From positions 16,793,374-16,857,373 of the forward strand of contig CM070580.1 of assembly GCA_036346355.1 (NCBI GenBank): 64,000 bases of DNA, given 5' to 3'. Below, in pieces: positions 10,749 to 22,382 of the stretch. A program made the position numbers and the translations under genes. The notes beneath the pieces are model-generated. The model saw nothing but the letters and a program-made list of their open reading frames with translations, did no database searches and had not been told where the DNA came from. How positions within the stretch are numbered: the first letter of the stretch is position 1; every line of letters starts with the position of its first letter. This stretch comes from Rhipidocladum racemiflorum (Eukaryota > Streptophyta > Magnoliopsida > Poales > Poaceae).

Positions 10749-11384
10749 TGTCGACGATTGGAGAACGGGCTCCCGTCGAGCTTACTTGTTGAATGGGGGA
10801 TCAACAGAGCCCCGTCGCACGGATCGAAGAGGGCGTTCGAGCGACGCGAGGTCGGGAGAAGGAGGCCGGAAAAAAGGGGGGACGCGGTGTCTTTTATCCT
10901 GGTTCGGGCCTCTCACCGCCGAGATAATGACCCTACTCCAGTGTATTGTGTTCTATCTTACGTGTGCCCTCCTATTCTGAGATCTTGAGGGGTTTAAATA
11001 CTATGACTAGAGATCTTGAAAAAAATGCGCCTCAGGGGATCACGCTATGCATCCATATCCGTGATGCTTGCCCTTGATTCCCAGCGTTATTTGAATTTGG
11101 AGTATGATTTCCCTTGATCTCCCGGCTGATTGGTTGCCTCCTTCCTTCCTCATGGCCTGTCGGCTGAGCCCCTCAGACACCCAGACAGGCAGTCGTGGCC
11201 TCCACGAGCATGCTTGCTCGTGAAGTGTGTTTAGTGCTTCATGAGCGGGGCGCAAGCAGTGTCTTTCGGAGGAGAAGGAGGATGCTCGTTTAATTCTCGA
11301 GCATCTTCCCTTAGTGCCCGCTTGGTCGTGAGTTTAGCTTTCACGGGAGTACCGTGGTCTTTTGCCGGATAGCCAATCCCGACA
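10749..11384 (-). repeat. 3' LTR of the gypsy element
   Basis: 636 bp, beginning TGTCGACGATTGG and ending CCAATCCCGACA. It matches 21319-21962 over its full length, with shared words such as GAGCTTACTTGTTGAATGGG, TTTAAATACTATGACTAGAG and TACCGTGGTCTTTTGCC. Many single-base indels separate the two copies. Confidence 0.9.
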
Positions 11385-11444
11385 GCTAGCCCCAGGAGGT
11401 TCAAGTGGGGGAACCCTCGGGCTTCCCCTTGAGCCTAAGAAGAC

Positions 11445-14400
11445 TTGAGGGGATTGAATTTCCTTGGTGTGGCTCCGCGACCATTTCACGTCGGGAGGCG
11501 AGCTTCTTTCCGCCCGCGTGCTTGCTCTGCTTGTGGTAGCGTCGTTGGTTGTTCTGCGGTTCCTTCTCAGAAGCCTCCACAATGCTTGTGCAGTAGTTTC
11601 TCGGGAAGCGGCGCTTTCCAGGCCAGGTGTTCTTTGCCGATAGGCGGCGATTTTTATCGCCTCTTCACTATCCTTTTAACCCTTTCTCTGCGGGAGAGGT
11701 CGAAGTCCCATTGCGTCTCTTTGCTCGTCTTGTGAAAAATCTTCCAAGACCTAAGCGCCCAAGAACCCTTTTAGCTCTCCTTCCTTCGGCCATGGCGCGT
11801 TTCAGAGTTAGCGAGATGACCGAAGGAGGCTCGAGTGCTCGCACCCGAGATACGTCGACCAGGCTCGGGTCAGTGCCGAGAGGATGATCTTGGCCCGGCA
11901 CCCGAGAAGGCAGAGATCGTCTCCTGCGAGTTATACGCCATCAGCAGGCCGTGCGCCCGAAGCGACTTCTCGCCTCCGTGCTTGCCTTCTGCGGTCGCGA
12001 GATCTCTCATCTCACCCCAACTCCATCCTTTCCCTGCAATCTTCTCCCACCTTTGCGAGGCTTACGTGAGTGTAATGCCCACGGCTAGCCTCTTCTTTCA
12101 CTTTTATTCCCCCTTCCCTTGCGGGATGATTCGCCCATTGCGTTTATCTTCGCCCGGCCCAACCGACCATCAGTACCCCTCGTTGCTCTGAAGGACTGGT
12201 GTCGGGTTGGGCCGACCTCTAATTCTACCGAAGAAGGCGGAGGGTCGATTGGTCTGGCAGGAGGGCGCTCACGCCCTGCGAGGCGGCGCGCTTGCCAGTG
12301 CAACTTAGGGAAAGCGGGTGCTCGGGGCGATCAGTGAGCTTGCCCGGATAGGGCTCAGTCGAGGATATCGCCGGGACTTTACAGCTTCAACAGGTGTCCC
12401 CACGGCGCCCTTGAGCATCCTTCTTGAGGTGGCCAAGGTGCTACGACTTCACCCCATGAGGACAAGCGGTATGTTCTGGACCTCTTTCCGAGAGCATCAT
12501 TTGCTACGTGATCGGCGCTATGCATCCGTATATGCCTTTTGTCTTAGTCTTCGGTTGTGGCCAGCTCAGGGCCAATTTGGAGTTAACGATAGAGTCGGCC
12601 AGAGATGTTCGGCGCCGAAGGAAGGCGGCCTTGTCGTCGGAGTCCCCAAGAATATTTTGACCATGGCGGCAGCGGTAAGTACATTTTCCACTTCCGTTCG
12701 AGGCATGTTTTCGAGCTCATTCCTCCGATTCTGTTGGCGGGAGAAGAGTCGCCCTTGAGCTTGCGGTGTCGGCGTGCAGCTGCCGCCATGACAGCCCGAC
12801 TTCCGACCAGGGTTCCGTAAGAAGCGGCGGTCGAGGTCGCCGAGCATCGCCTCGCCTCCCAGCGCCAGCGGTCGGTATGAGCCCGACCAGGACCCCTACC
12901 CGCATCTTAGTCTGTAGGCCGCCCGGAGAATGGCGAACTCCGCATTTGGTTCGATGACTTCAAGCGGAAGAAGCCGGGTGATGGTATTGGAGCAGCTTTC
13001 GCGGCGGCGACGGAAGGCCGAGGAGGATGCAGTCTCCCGACCAGGAAGCGGTGGAGAGAGGCGGTCAAGGCCCTCGAGGACCGGCTCACTCGGGTGGTTG
13101 ATGCCCCAGGAGGAGGAAGAAGAGGAGGAGGCGCCTATGCTGCGGTTAGAAGGAGCGAGAGTCGACCTCTCAAACCGCCTCGGCGGAAGAGGTCGACATG
13201 GGCGATGTCGACCCGGCGATGCTGCCAGCGCCCGGCGCCTGTATGAAGAGAGGCCTTGGCCGTAGGTAAGTGGCCGAGGCCCTCTGAGGCATTTTGAGCG
13301 AGTCGCCCGCGTGTTGGACGAGCGAGCCAGGAGGATGGCGCCGCTCGGCAGCGAAGAATGCGTTCTTCATTCTCTTATTCGGCTCTTGTCTTGCGACTTT
13401 CTTGAGCTAACCCCACCCTGTTTGGCGTGGGCGTGATAGCTTCGGATGTGCGTTTTGGACTTCCGCCGGATGGGTGAGAGATTATCAACTCCCGCGGTGG
13501 GCCTTGAAAGCTCGGCCGCGTCGTCGGCCGAGGTGATGGCCGAGGCAGGGAGGCCGGTGCTAACCGGACTGGTGGGCCGAGGCTTCCTTGGCGGGACCGC
13601 GCTCCTTGGCCGTGGAGCCTATCCCGGAGCGGAAGGCCGGAAGGCCGAGGCCGAGACCAAGAACGCCTTGGCCTTGGCCTTGCGAAGAGATAGCTATGAG
13701 GCGAGGCTCAAGCGCGGCCAGGGAAGAAGGCTTGGTGGCTCCCGACCAACAGCCTTGGCCATGAGCCAGGAGAGGAGGAAGGAGGAGGTAGTCCCGGCCT
13801 AACTCCTTCGATCCGAGACACCAGGCGCCCCGACCACGGAGGAGTGCAAGGGGCGAAGGTGATCGTACTTGATCAATCGCCTCCCGTGTGAACATCGATG
13901 CGCCTCCAGGCTATGGAGGGACAAGAAGCGGAGGTGATCGCCCTCGATCAATGCCTTGTCGGAGAGCATTGGTCGCCTCCCATTGAAGAGGCAGAGGCGG
14001 AGGTGGTTGCTAACGACCAGCGCCTCCAGTAGGAGCATGGAGTGCGGCGCTTCGTGGTTGGCGTCTGACCCCGGCCTTGATGGCCGGCTCATGGGAAAGC
14101 GACCTGAGCAGCTTCTTGTGGATGAGGATCGACCAGGCGACGGTTGTCCGAAGGTGGTGGCGCCGTTGCTCTCACAGAACACCGGGTGCTCGAAGGCAAG
14201 ACCTTGCCAGGCGGGATGACTTGGTCAATCCTTTCTTCGGTGGCGACCAAGCGCGCCAGCCAGGACAAATTTGATCGTGGGGCTCTTACGGTAAGTTTCC
14301 ATGTTTCTTCTTTTTCTGCTGAGCGATCTTACAGGGTCAGCTCGGCTCTTTCCTTCTCCTTTCTCTTTACGCCGAAGTTTGCCCGCGAAGGCTATGGAGG

Positions 14401-14751
14401 ACTCTCGATGCCACCTCGGTCTCGGCGGAAATCTTGAGTCGATACCAGCGAGCAAGCGCCAAGATCGCCGATCTTGGCGTCGGAGTCTCGAGTCTTGTGA
14501 GCCGACTGAAGCGGTGGAGATCGGCGAGCCTCATCGCGAGGACTCAGGACCAGCTCTTCGAGCCGAGGCGAAGAGCACTGAGCGAAGTCGCCGAGGCAGC
14601 TTGTGAAGAGGCTGGTGAAGCAGCGGGACCTTGGCCCGAGCTCGGGAAGGCGCGAGAAGCCAGCTCAAGGAGGCGCGGCGCCTCGGAAGCGCGGCGAAGG
14701 TCGCGCGACCGGCGGAAAGGTCTGGACCTAGGCGGAGGTCGACTCCCTTAA
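11445..14751 (+). other. GC-rich post-pol region with antisense open frames
   Basis: About 3.3 kb between integrase and the 3' LTR carries a series of plus-strand frames (for example 11627-11887, 12318-12758, 12930-13265, 13446-13802 and 14434-14751), antisense to pol. In places the same stretch is also open on the minus strand. Some Tat-group grass elements carry an extra antisense reading frame here, and this could be its decayed remnant. I cannot assign any peptide to a family. The repeated GGCCGAGG-type words and strong GC bias could alone explain the openness. Confidence 0.35.
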
Positions 14752-15489
14752 GGACGCAGGCTCGCGCCCTCGAGGCGATTAGTAGGACTTAGCTCTTTCT
14801 TTTGTTTTATCTTGTGTAAAACCACAGCAAAAAACAACGTTTTGGATTAAATGAGCATATTCGCGAGGAGTTTGGTCCTTGCTGTTTTTTTTTTTTTGCT
14901 TGAACTACGCTTTCGGACATATGCGTATGATCCGGTTCTGAAAAGAAAGCAAGTTCTGCATGGAGGCGTAGATCTGAGCAAAGAAAATAAGTTCTGCGTA
15001 GATCAAATATCATAGACGAGCAAAGGATCCTTGGTAAGGAGGGGCGGAGCGTTCCTATCATCGTAACCCCTGCCATGGACAAGGTCGTGTCCTCCTTTGT
15101 AACGACACGAGTTTGTTCATGGGAGTTTTAAGAATTAAGCTTTGGTCGTGACGATTTTTGAATTACTCGAATAGATCGGTTGTGTTTGAGTGAGCTGTGA
15201 GCCTGAAGCGGGCGAGCTTTAAACCAACAATACGTAGAGCCACCATACAGAGTGGTCAGCGACCGGGCTTAGAGTGGATGCTCGCGCAGGCCATGCATCA
15301 CATGAGAAGAGCTCTGTGAAAGTGGGCGATTGAAGGCGGAAACATCCGGCCAGGAGCAAAGGAGATAAGCGGCGCACATACTTGTTGGATAAGTTAGAAT
15401 GCGTAGTCTTTGGTGAAGCAGCGATGCTCGTTCGACAAAGCGAGAAACTTCGAAGAGGGAAAATGATTTATTGGAAAGAAGCGCCAAAG

Positions 15490-16720
15490 GCGCGAGATAG
15501 GAGTACTCGTCTAGCGTAGAATTTCTGTGATTGATCGATGTTCAGTCTTTGGTGAGCTCCAGACCATCACGGCATCGTGAAGCGAACAGCCCGGTGGCCT
15601 GTAGACATGACCGTGTAGGGTCCTTCCCACCTTGGGGTCGACTTGTTGGCCTTCGGCGAGGTCTTGAACTCTTAGTAAGACCATGTCGCGACTTGTGGGG
15701 CCCTAGGTCGGATGCCTTAATGCATGCCTACGAAGAGCTTGTAGGTAAGTGCGAGGCCGAACAACGCCCTTGGAATTCGGCGTGTCGCAGCCGAGGTCGA
15801 GGTCGACGGCGCTCAACCTCTTGATCGATGGAATCGATCAGTTACCCTATAGGGAACCCGGCACGATTTCGGACGGAGAATGGCCTCACTTAGTGAAACG
15901 AGTTGGAAAGGCGTCTACTGCTTTGTAGCTCGACTTGTCGTGGTGCGGATAGACCAAACGGCCGGAAGCTCCTCCACCCAGCTCTTTGCTTGTCTTTGGT
16001 TGAGGGTCTTAAAGACTCTCTTTTATGCCACTGGACTATTGCCCATTTGCTCGCTCGGTGCTCCCGTTACTCTGTGGATGTGCCTGAGCGAAAGCAGACC
16101 TTGGTCGACCTCCTCACGATAACTTTGGAGCAGTTCAGCTGGTGAGCTGAGTCCCGATACGTGATAAGGCAGTTAGGTACCCGACAAGGTTACCCACGTT
16201 AACTGGCGGAGGAACCTCTTGGCCGCTTTGGGCGAGATGGTCGAGGCGGGCTCGACCTCTATCCACTTAGTGAAAGTGTCGATGGTACGAGCAAATACTT
16301 GACCTTTACGACCTCGGGGAAAAGGGTCCAGGGCGTCGAGCCCCAGGTCGAGAATGGCCTGCAGCGGTATGGTTTGTAGGGCATATCTTGGGTTGGCCGG
16401 GTTTTGCGAGCATGGGCCGGCATGCTCGGTGAGTCGATACTGACCAATTGGCCAGCGTCAGTCAAGGCCGTCGGCGGTAACCCAATCGGAAGGCTTTGCT
16501 CTGGCGTTACGAAGGCGAATGAGCTCGCACATTCGCCGTGGATATCACGAAGAAGTGCAGCCTTCCTCCTGGGAGGCGCGTTTGGAAAGGATTCCTAATG
16601 CGCCTTTCGATATAATTAAGCCTTCGATCGATCACATCTTGAGAAGATCGCCTTGTTATGGCAGGAGAGCGCTCGGCTTCTTCCTCGGGCAATGTCCCAT
16701 GCAAGGTATTGGATGAATGG
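15490..16720 (-). pseudogene. Gypsy integrase remnant
   Basis: On the minus strand, 16259-16465 contains a RPFSTWG.....FPEVVKVKYLLV block. It matches the start of the integrase catalytic core of plant gypsy elements (PFxxWGxDxxGPFP, then the strand leading into the first acidic residue). Just before it in element order, 16616-16855 contains MTPFIQYL, a phrase common in the RNase H-integrase linker. Both lie in different frames with stops between. The zinc HHCC domain cannot be followed in one frame. The remaining core and chromatin-targeting regions towards 15490 are too decayed to read. Confidence 0.65.
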
Positions 16721-16794
16721 CGTCATCAATTTGCGCTTTGCTCGAGAATGAGACCCTACCGGTCTGGTGCCTCCTCTTGAGGAGGAATGGAGGC

Positions 16795-17181
16795 TTATGT
16801 AGGTGCTCGGCGAGCACCCAGCCGAGCGGCGGTTTGGGAGGCGAGCCTTAGACATTTGGTCGGCCGATTATCCTTCACGGGGATGTAGATTGCCGAAATT
16901 CTTGAAGTATTTCTCCATCTTCGCCGCCCGGCAGTGCAGCGCCATTGAGGTATCGAACAACGATACTCCTTGTTGACTGGTTCACGACCAGCTGTGAATC
17001 GCCCTTCCTGGTGAGCGTTCAGACTCCTAGCGATTTGCATGCGGAAGTCGGCCAAAGGCCTTCGTACTCGCGCGTTGTTAGTCGCGTGAAATGTAGTTGG
17101 ATGGCGTCTTTGTAAATTGCTCTCGTCAGGGGAGACCAAGATGGCCTTGACCCACCGCTTCGTATGCTCGGGATCCGTCAA
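16795..17181 (-). pseudogene. Second RNase H-like domain of the gypsy element
   Basis: This 128-codon minus-strand stretch keeps ILVSPDE.NLQ, TTFHATNNA, and further on a NKEYRCSIP-like phrase followed by IPVKDN. These match the archaeal-type RNase H found in Tat-group plant retrotransposons (the SPxG, F.ATNNEAEYEAL and VN..Y segments). The acidic catalytic residues after ATNNA are changed or shifted out of frame. Together with the ordinary RNase H at 17323-17812 this gives two RNase H-like regions. Confidence 0.55.
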
Positions 17182-17322
17182 AATACAAGGTCGGGAGTTT
17201 CCCCTCGAATCATTGGTCCATTGGTGGTGGTGCGGGCGACCGATACCGCCCGCAATCAGCAGGACTTGTGATTTTATCGCCGTCTTGGTGAGAATCTCAG
17301 CTCGAACTCGGCGAGTTCAATC

Positions 17323-17812
17323 TTACTTGGCTATCGACCAGGCGTCACGATTTTCGGGATTTCCACGAGTGGGAAGCCCGGTCGGCCTACGATCTTGTGT
17401 GTAAGTAGTGGCGCCCAACTTAGGAGGCCATCGATGTGGAGTCTGATGGTTTACGGACCTCGGGTAACGCTCCTTTGGTCCATGAAGTACTTGAGGCGTA
17501 ATAGATAGGTCGGCGGTACCATCTCTTTCTCTTGCCAACAGAGCTCACAGCGTGTGAGTTCTTTGCCGAAGGTATAATAGCAATTCTTCCCCTGCCCAGT
17601 GGGTGTGGCGAGGACGGGCGGCTTGGAAGGAAATCTTGTTTTAGCTCTTTGAGCAGCGATCGGCCTCCTCGGGTCCATGTGAAGCCATCATGTTTGCGGA
17701 GGGCTTTAAAGAAAGGTAGATCCTCGCTCCCCGGTCGGAGGCAACCGAAGCTTAAAGCGGCCATCCTCCCGATCGAGCTTGTACTTCCTTTTACGCATGT
17801 GGGCGACCTCAT
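17323..17812 (-). pseudogene. Reverse transcriptase tail and first RNase H remnant
   Basis: The minus strand reads DLPFFKALRKHDGFTWT, the usual connection between gypsy reverse transcriptase and RNase H. It is followed by LKELKQDFLPSRP and, in another frame, an RPIYYASSTSWT-like phrase corresponding to RPVYYVSRVL of RNase H. Frame changes occur every 50-100 codons. This domain would have degraded the RNA template during reverse transcription. Confidence 0.7.
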
Positions 17813-17949
17813 GTTCTCAATGGCTTGATCTTCTGCAGGTTAGCCCCAACGCCATGTGGCAAACCATGTGGCCAGGCACCTTGCCGACCTTCACGCCGAA
17901 TACGCATTTTAGTTTAGCTTTATTCGATGCTTATTGAGAGTTCTGAGAA

Positions 17950-18507
17950 AAGTTTCTTCTAAGTCGACAGCGTGACCTGAAGTACTCTTGCTCTTGACAA
18001 CTATGTAAATTCGACATATACCTCAAATTCGACCTATTTGAGTGCAGAAAGTCTTCTGCATGGGCGTTGAAAGGTTGCTCCGCGCATTTCTCAGGACCGA
18101 AAGACATGGTCGTATAGCGGAAAGCGGTACGAGCAGGGTGATGAAGGAAGTCTTTCCCTGCGTCTTGTATGACAGCTGATCGATGATAGCTGAATAGGCG
18201 TCTAGGAAGCTCATGATGACCCAGCATGTCGCGTCCACCAATTGGTCTATGCGAGGCAGGATAGGTTGTCTTTTAGACGCAGCTGCGTTCAAACCCGTGT
18301 GGTCGGCGCACATGCGCCACTGCCTCCTTTCTTCTGACGACCGGAGCTGGATTGGCTAGCCACTCGGGTGCTCAATCTCTCTACGATGAAGCCGACTTTT
18401 AGGAGTTTATCAAGTTCCTCGGGATGATTGCTTGTTTTCGAGGAAAAGCGTCTAAGTTTTTGTCTTCTTGGTTTTGTCGGGTGAACCGCTTCTTTGTGCT
18501 CGACCAC
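17950..18507 (-). pseudogene. Gypsy reverse transcriptase remnant
   Basis: 18289-18507 (minus) keeps RRQKLRRFSSKTSNHPEELD and LDKLLKVGFI, the opening of plant Ty3/gypsy reverse transcriptase. 18023-18313 keeps CADHTGLNAAASK, LPRIDQLVDAT and SFLDAYS, the fingers and palm motifs up to the first catalytic aspartate, then KTSFIT. The two halves are in different frames, and the YxDD region beyond 17950 is not readable. Clear by motif, but not functional. Confidence 0.8.
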
Positions 18508-18779
18508 CTCCTTGGGACCCGGGCATGTCGGATGGTTCCCGAGCGAACATCAGAGCCTTGCTCGGAGGAAAGTATGGCTCGAGTTCCTATTGGGATCTAG
18601 GAGAAGATCCCAAATGAGCGACCTGGCAGTTCCGACTTCGTTGGCGGAGCGACCTTGAGTCTCTCCTCAGGTTGGAGGGCAAGTTTAGGCAGAATGCTTC
18701 GGCTCTTGAGTCGGAGGCATGGCGGGCATTGACCAGACCATATCCAGCTCTTTAAATGCAATTAGTGCGGACTTATGGT

Positions 18780-19140
18780 TCCCTTGTGATTATGACTCCG
18801 TTTGGCAGGAATCTTTGAAGCGTCGCGTGATGCGGCGGCCATGAACTTGGCCAAGGCCGGCTGCGAGGATGGCGTTGTGGCGGGCTAAAGTCTACCACCT
18901 CGAAGGTGATTAGCTCCGTTCTGAGTTACTTGGGCCCGGAAACTTCGGGCAAGGCGACCTGCACTTGAGAGGTTTGATCGAGGTGCCGGGACTATCGAAG
19001 AAGGAGCACGGCCACACTCTTGATTTTGGAGCGAGGAATGCGCATCTCGTCAATACCTTGGTGCAATAAGGTCCAAAGAGCTCCCGGAGTCTATGAGGAC
19101 CCGGCCAGACAGTGATGTTCTTGATGGTGGGGTTCCACGA
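18780..19140 (-). pseudogene. Gypsy aspartic protease remnant
   Basis: Reading across frames on the minus strand, NPTIKNITVWPG at about 19100-19135 corresponds to the strand before the active site. A DSGSS-like segment follows at about 19070-19090. At about 18820-18910 comes ELITFEVVDFSP and a GRPALAKFMAA-like phrase, the conserved second half of plant gypsy proteases. It would have cut the Gag-Pol polyprotein. Several indels break it. Confidence 0.6.
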
Positions 19141-19788
19141 CCATCGGAAGCCTCTGGGGTTTGGTCATCCCCAAGGACAATCGTCTCTGGAGAATGTGAG
19201 GATACCTCAGGCCATTTCAAATTTCTTCTTGCAGGGGCTTACCTGGGTAACATGGTGCACTTCCTTGCGGCCTCCTTTAAGTCAGCGGGACTTGTAGGCG
19301 GAGAGCCCAGAAGATGACCGCTATGTGATTCCTTGGTTCTTGATATTCCATTTCATCCTCACTTTCCTCGGCGGGCTGTTTTCCTTTGTCGTTTCACCAT
19401 TGCAGGCGTCGGCATAGGACCCCTGCCAGAAATGCATGCTCGAGCGGTAGGTCCACGCTCGGCAACTCCGTAGGTCGTGCCGGCTGGTGAAGTGGACAGT
19501 AAGTCGCCCCGTCGATCCGCTTGGTCGCCTCGTCAGGTCCGCTTTGTCGCTCGTCCTCGAGGCTGGGTGGTTGTCCTCTTCCTCAGAGCATTAGCCTGGC
19601 CTGCGGGTCGATTTGTAGTTGCGGGGTGCCTGTTGTTGTTCCACTGCGGCTACCATGGCCGGCGAGGGTTGCTTTTTCTTCTTCTTCTTGATCTTCTTGT
19701 CTACAATTGAACCCTTTTTGCTATTGAGTCTCTAGGCGGTGGCGGCGACTTCCCTTCATCCAAAGATTTTCTTCCATTGGGCCCGGCT

Positions 19789-20430
19789 TCATCTGCGTTG
19801 GCGTATCGATCGGCCATTCGGAAGAGCTTTCGTTGTTAGATCAAGGTGGATCTCAGGTCTGTGAAGCGCGACGTCTGCATACCGAACGGCTCGGACGACA
19901 GCCTCGTCCGATATGTTCGAGATCGAGTTCCGACCTGGATGAACCTCTCGACGAATTATCGCGAGTTTCCCAGTCCGATGCAATATCAAGCGCTCAGTCG
20001 CTCTTTTCCCGAGGCGGATGTAGCGGCTGAAATTCGCTCGGCGTCGCGGTAATTGCCCAGGCCGTATGGATCCTTCCTTTTGATTGAAAAGCCACGTCTG
20101 GCAGCTCCGGTCCAGGACCGTCGGAAGGTAATTTGCCATTACCTCATCACCTCGGCGGCGAGGATGGCGGTGGTGTATATCGAGAGGAATTCATCGGGTT
20201 ACTGGGTCCCGTTGAATCTCGGCGTGGCGGGCTTGAACTGTTTGGCCATGCGGCGTCCGGAGGGAGCTTCGTGAAGGCCCGGTAGGCTGGGGTTTCGCTG
20301 ACGAAAACCTCGGTCTGGCAGCCTGCGCGGATCTTTCCACCCAACGCCCGTCGCTGGCCGAGTCGGAAAGAAACGTCATCGCGTCATTCGTCGCGATGAC
20401 CGCATGGTTCGCGGAGTGCTCAGGCGCCAA
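19789..20430 (-). pseudogene. Gypsy gag remnant
   Basis: 19789-20139 (minus) reads ANYLPTVLDRSCQTWLFNQ, then KEGSIRPGQL, and after a gap RNSISNISDEAVVRA. These match the retrotransposon Gag capsid domain (LPxxLxGxAxxWF..LP.GSI..W..L and later ISDE). The upstream segment to 20430 probably encoded the N-terminal part, but in a broken frame. No zinc knuckle is seen in frame. Confidence 0.65.
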
Positions 20431-21318
20431 ATGTCTGGCGATTAGGCCGGAATATCGCCCAGGTTGCTCTACAGGTATCGGCCTTTCCGGATCGAATTCG
20501 GCGACACAGAGGCGATCTCGAGCATGGCTCAGAGATTCATCTCTGTGCGACGCGGGGGAGCGTTGTGATGGTCAGGACACACTCGGGCATCCGCCATGGG
20601 AGGATCCGAGACTTTTAGCTCGGCGGCAAGCCTCTCCAAATCTTGGCCCACGACCTGCCCATGGCCTCTAAGTCTACTTGCTCGGGGAAGCTGCGAGTGT
20701 CACGCGCCGCCGCCAAGGCCTGTAGCCGTTCTGTTTACGGTGAAGCGGCGGCGAAGCATGGCGCTCGAGTGCGATCGGGAGTTCTGTACCGCGAGTTCCT
20801 TTAAAGTGGAAGCGCGCCTCCCCTTTGCCTGGCGGCGAATGCTCGCAGCGTCTTTCCCAAAGACGCCTCAAGTGGCGTCTGGCGCCTCATAGTGGTGGAG
20901 TGCTGGCGGCGTCGAGGATCCTCTCCGGCTCGCGCGGCTCCGACCATGTTGACTCGGCGAGGCGAGGCAGCGATGGGGACATCATTGTATCCCTTGGGAC
21001 GCCGTCTCTCGGTCGAGCTCTAGGTCGTCTGGTATGTCCAGGCCATCGTGAGCTCGTTGCGATCCATCCTCGGGGTCTCCGAGGGTAATGTCTGGGAATG
21101 GAGGATCTGCCCTGCGCATTCCCGTGTCCGAAGGAAAGGCTCCCGGACTCGGTGTGATCGATAGGATCGGTCACCCCAGGCACGTGTCGGCGGCGTAGTA
21201 CACGCGTCGTCATCCTCAGCGTGGTCAAAGACACAAAGGTCCCGAGTGTCTCCGAGTTTGGCATCCTCGAGGATCTTGATCCGCACGAGGAATCAAGCCC
21301 CATGGTCCCCACGCAGAC

Positions 21319-21962
21319 TGGCCATCGGCGATTGGAAAGCAGGGCTCCGTCGAGCTTACTTGTTGAATGGGGATCAACGAGCCCGTCAGCGCACGGACGA
21401 AGAGGCGTTCGGCGGCAGGTCGGGAGAAGGAGGGAAAAAAAGCGAGGACGCGGTGTCTTTTATCCTGGATTCGGGCCTCTCATAGCCCAGAGATAATGAC
21501 CCTACTCCGAGGTGTATTGTGTTCTATCTTTCAGGTGCCCTCCTATTCTGAGATCTTGAGGGGTTTAAATACTATGACTAGAGATCACGAAAAAGTAATA
21601 GCGCCTCAGGGGATCACGCTATGCATCCATATCAGTGATCTGCCCCTTGATTCCCAGCGTTATTTGAATTTGGGTATGATTTCCTTGATCTCGGTGATTG
21701 ATTGGTTGCCTCCTTCCTTCCTCATGGCCTTCAGCTGGCCCTCCGACCAAGACACCCGAAAGCGGTCGTGGCCTCACGAGCATGCTTGCTCGTGGGTGTG
21801 TTTGGTGCTTCCGCGAACGGCAGCAAGCCAGCGTATGCTCGGAGGAGAAGGAGGGATGCTCGTTTCGTTCTCCCGAGCATCTTCCCTTAGTGCCGCTTGG
21901 TCGGCGGGTTTAGCTTTTCACGGGGGTACCGTGGTCTTTTGCCAGATAGCCAATCCCCGACA
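21319..21962 (-). repeat. 5' LTR of the gypsy element
   Basis: 644 bp, paired with 10749-11384. The inner edge reads TGGCCATCGGCGATTGG where the other LTR has TGTCGACGATTGG, so this end has drifted. The outer edge ends CCGACA next to the GATGT duplication. No standard primer-binding site is obvious just inside it (minus strand GTCTGCGTGGGGACC). Confidence 0.9.
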
Positions 21963-22049
21963 GATGTACTTGCAAAGAATATAGAATGATATACGCTGCA
22001 TGCAGATTGATCTAAGGCTTTAGCCTTATAGATCCTCGTGCTGATAACG

Positions 22050-22256
22050 TGTTATAAAATGTAGTCATTCACAAGAACAAGAACAGGAAGCACACACATA
22101 AAATAAGGACACAAAGCTCTCTCTTTATTAGATTGATTCTCTCCGTATAAGATGGTGCCCAATATATATTAAACCAGCAGGTGATAGATTCATATTCACC
22201 CACCAGTAGATAGAGTTCTTCCATACTTGGACTGAGATTCTATCTATATCATAACA
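22050..22256 (-). repeat. 5' LTR of the copia element
   Basis: 207 bp, paired with 5839-6057. It starts TGTTATAAAATG and ends CTATATCATAACA on the plus strand, followed by AATAA. The 82 bases between the gypsy insertion and this LTR (21968-22049) are the start of the copia interior and include the candidate primer-binding site. Confidence 0.85.
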
Positions 22257-22382
22257 AATAATAATAGCGCCTGAAGTCCAACGGAGTTGTTTCCGTGTAC
22301 AGCTGTCTAGCTGTCTGGCTTGCTGAGCACTACTCATTTATCCACAAACTATCTACTCTTCGACTTTAAATTTACCAAATAT

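Larger units (their letters stand above)
10749..21962 (-). mobile_element. Ty3/gypsy LTR retrotransposon (Tat-like), nested in the copia element
   Basis: Direct LTRs lie at 10749-11384 and 21319-21962. The 5' edge of the left LTR is TGTCG and its 3' edge CGACA. The 5-bp duplication GATGT flanks the element exactly (10744-10748 and 21963-21967). On the minus strand the domain order from the right is gag, aspartic protease, reverse transcriptase, RNase H, a second RNase H-like block, then integrase. This is the Ty3/gypsy order. A purine-rich tract (CTGGGGCTAGC) abuts the left LTR on the minus strand. The two RNase H stretches and the long non-pol region before the 3' LTR point to the Tat group. 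Every domain is broken by frameshifts, and the LTRs differ by many substitutions and indels, so the insertion is not recent. Confidence 0.85.
5839..22256 (-). mobile_element. Ty1/copia LTR retrotransposon, interrupted by a gypsy insertion
   Basis: Short LTRs at 5839-6057 and 22050-22256 are direct repeats of one another, each bounded by TGTTAT-type ends. The 5-bp target duplication AATAA is at 5834-5838 and 22257-22261. Copia gag and reverse transcriptase/RNase H remnants read on the minus strand, so the right LTR is the 5' LTR. Next to it, on the minus strand, CGTTATCAGCACGAG is a plausible primer-binding site. Beside the left LTR, AAGTGGGAG is the polypurine tract. The element is split at 10748/21963 by the younger gypsy element. 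Without that insertion it is about 5.2 kb, a normal copia size. It has many frame breaks and is dead. Confidence 0.85.
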
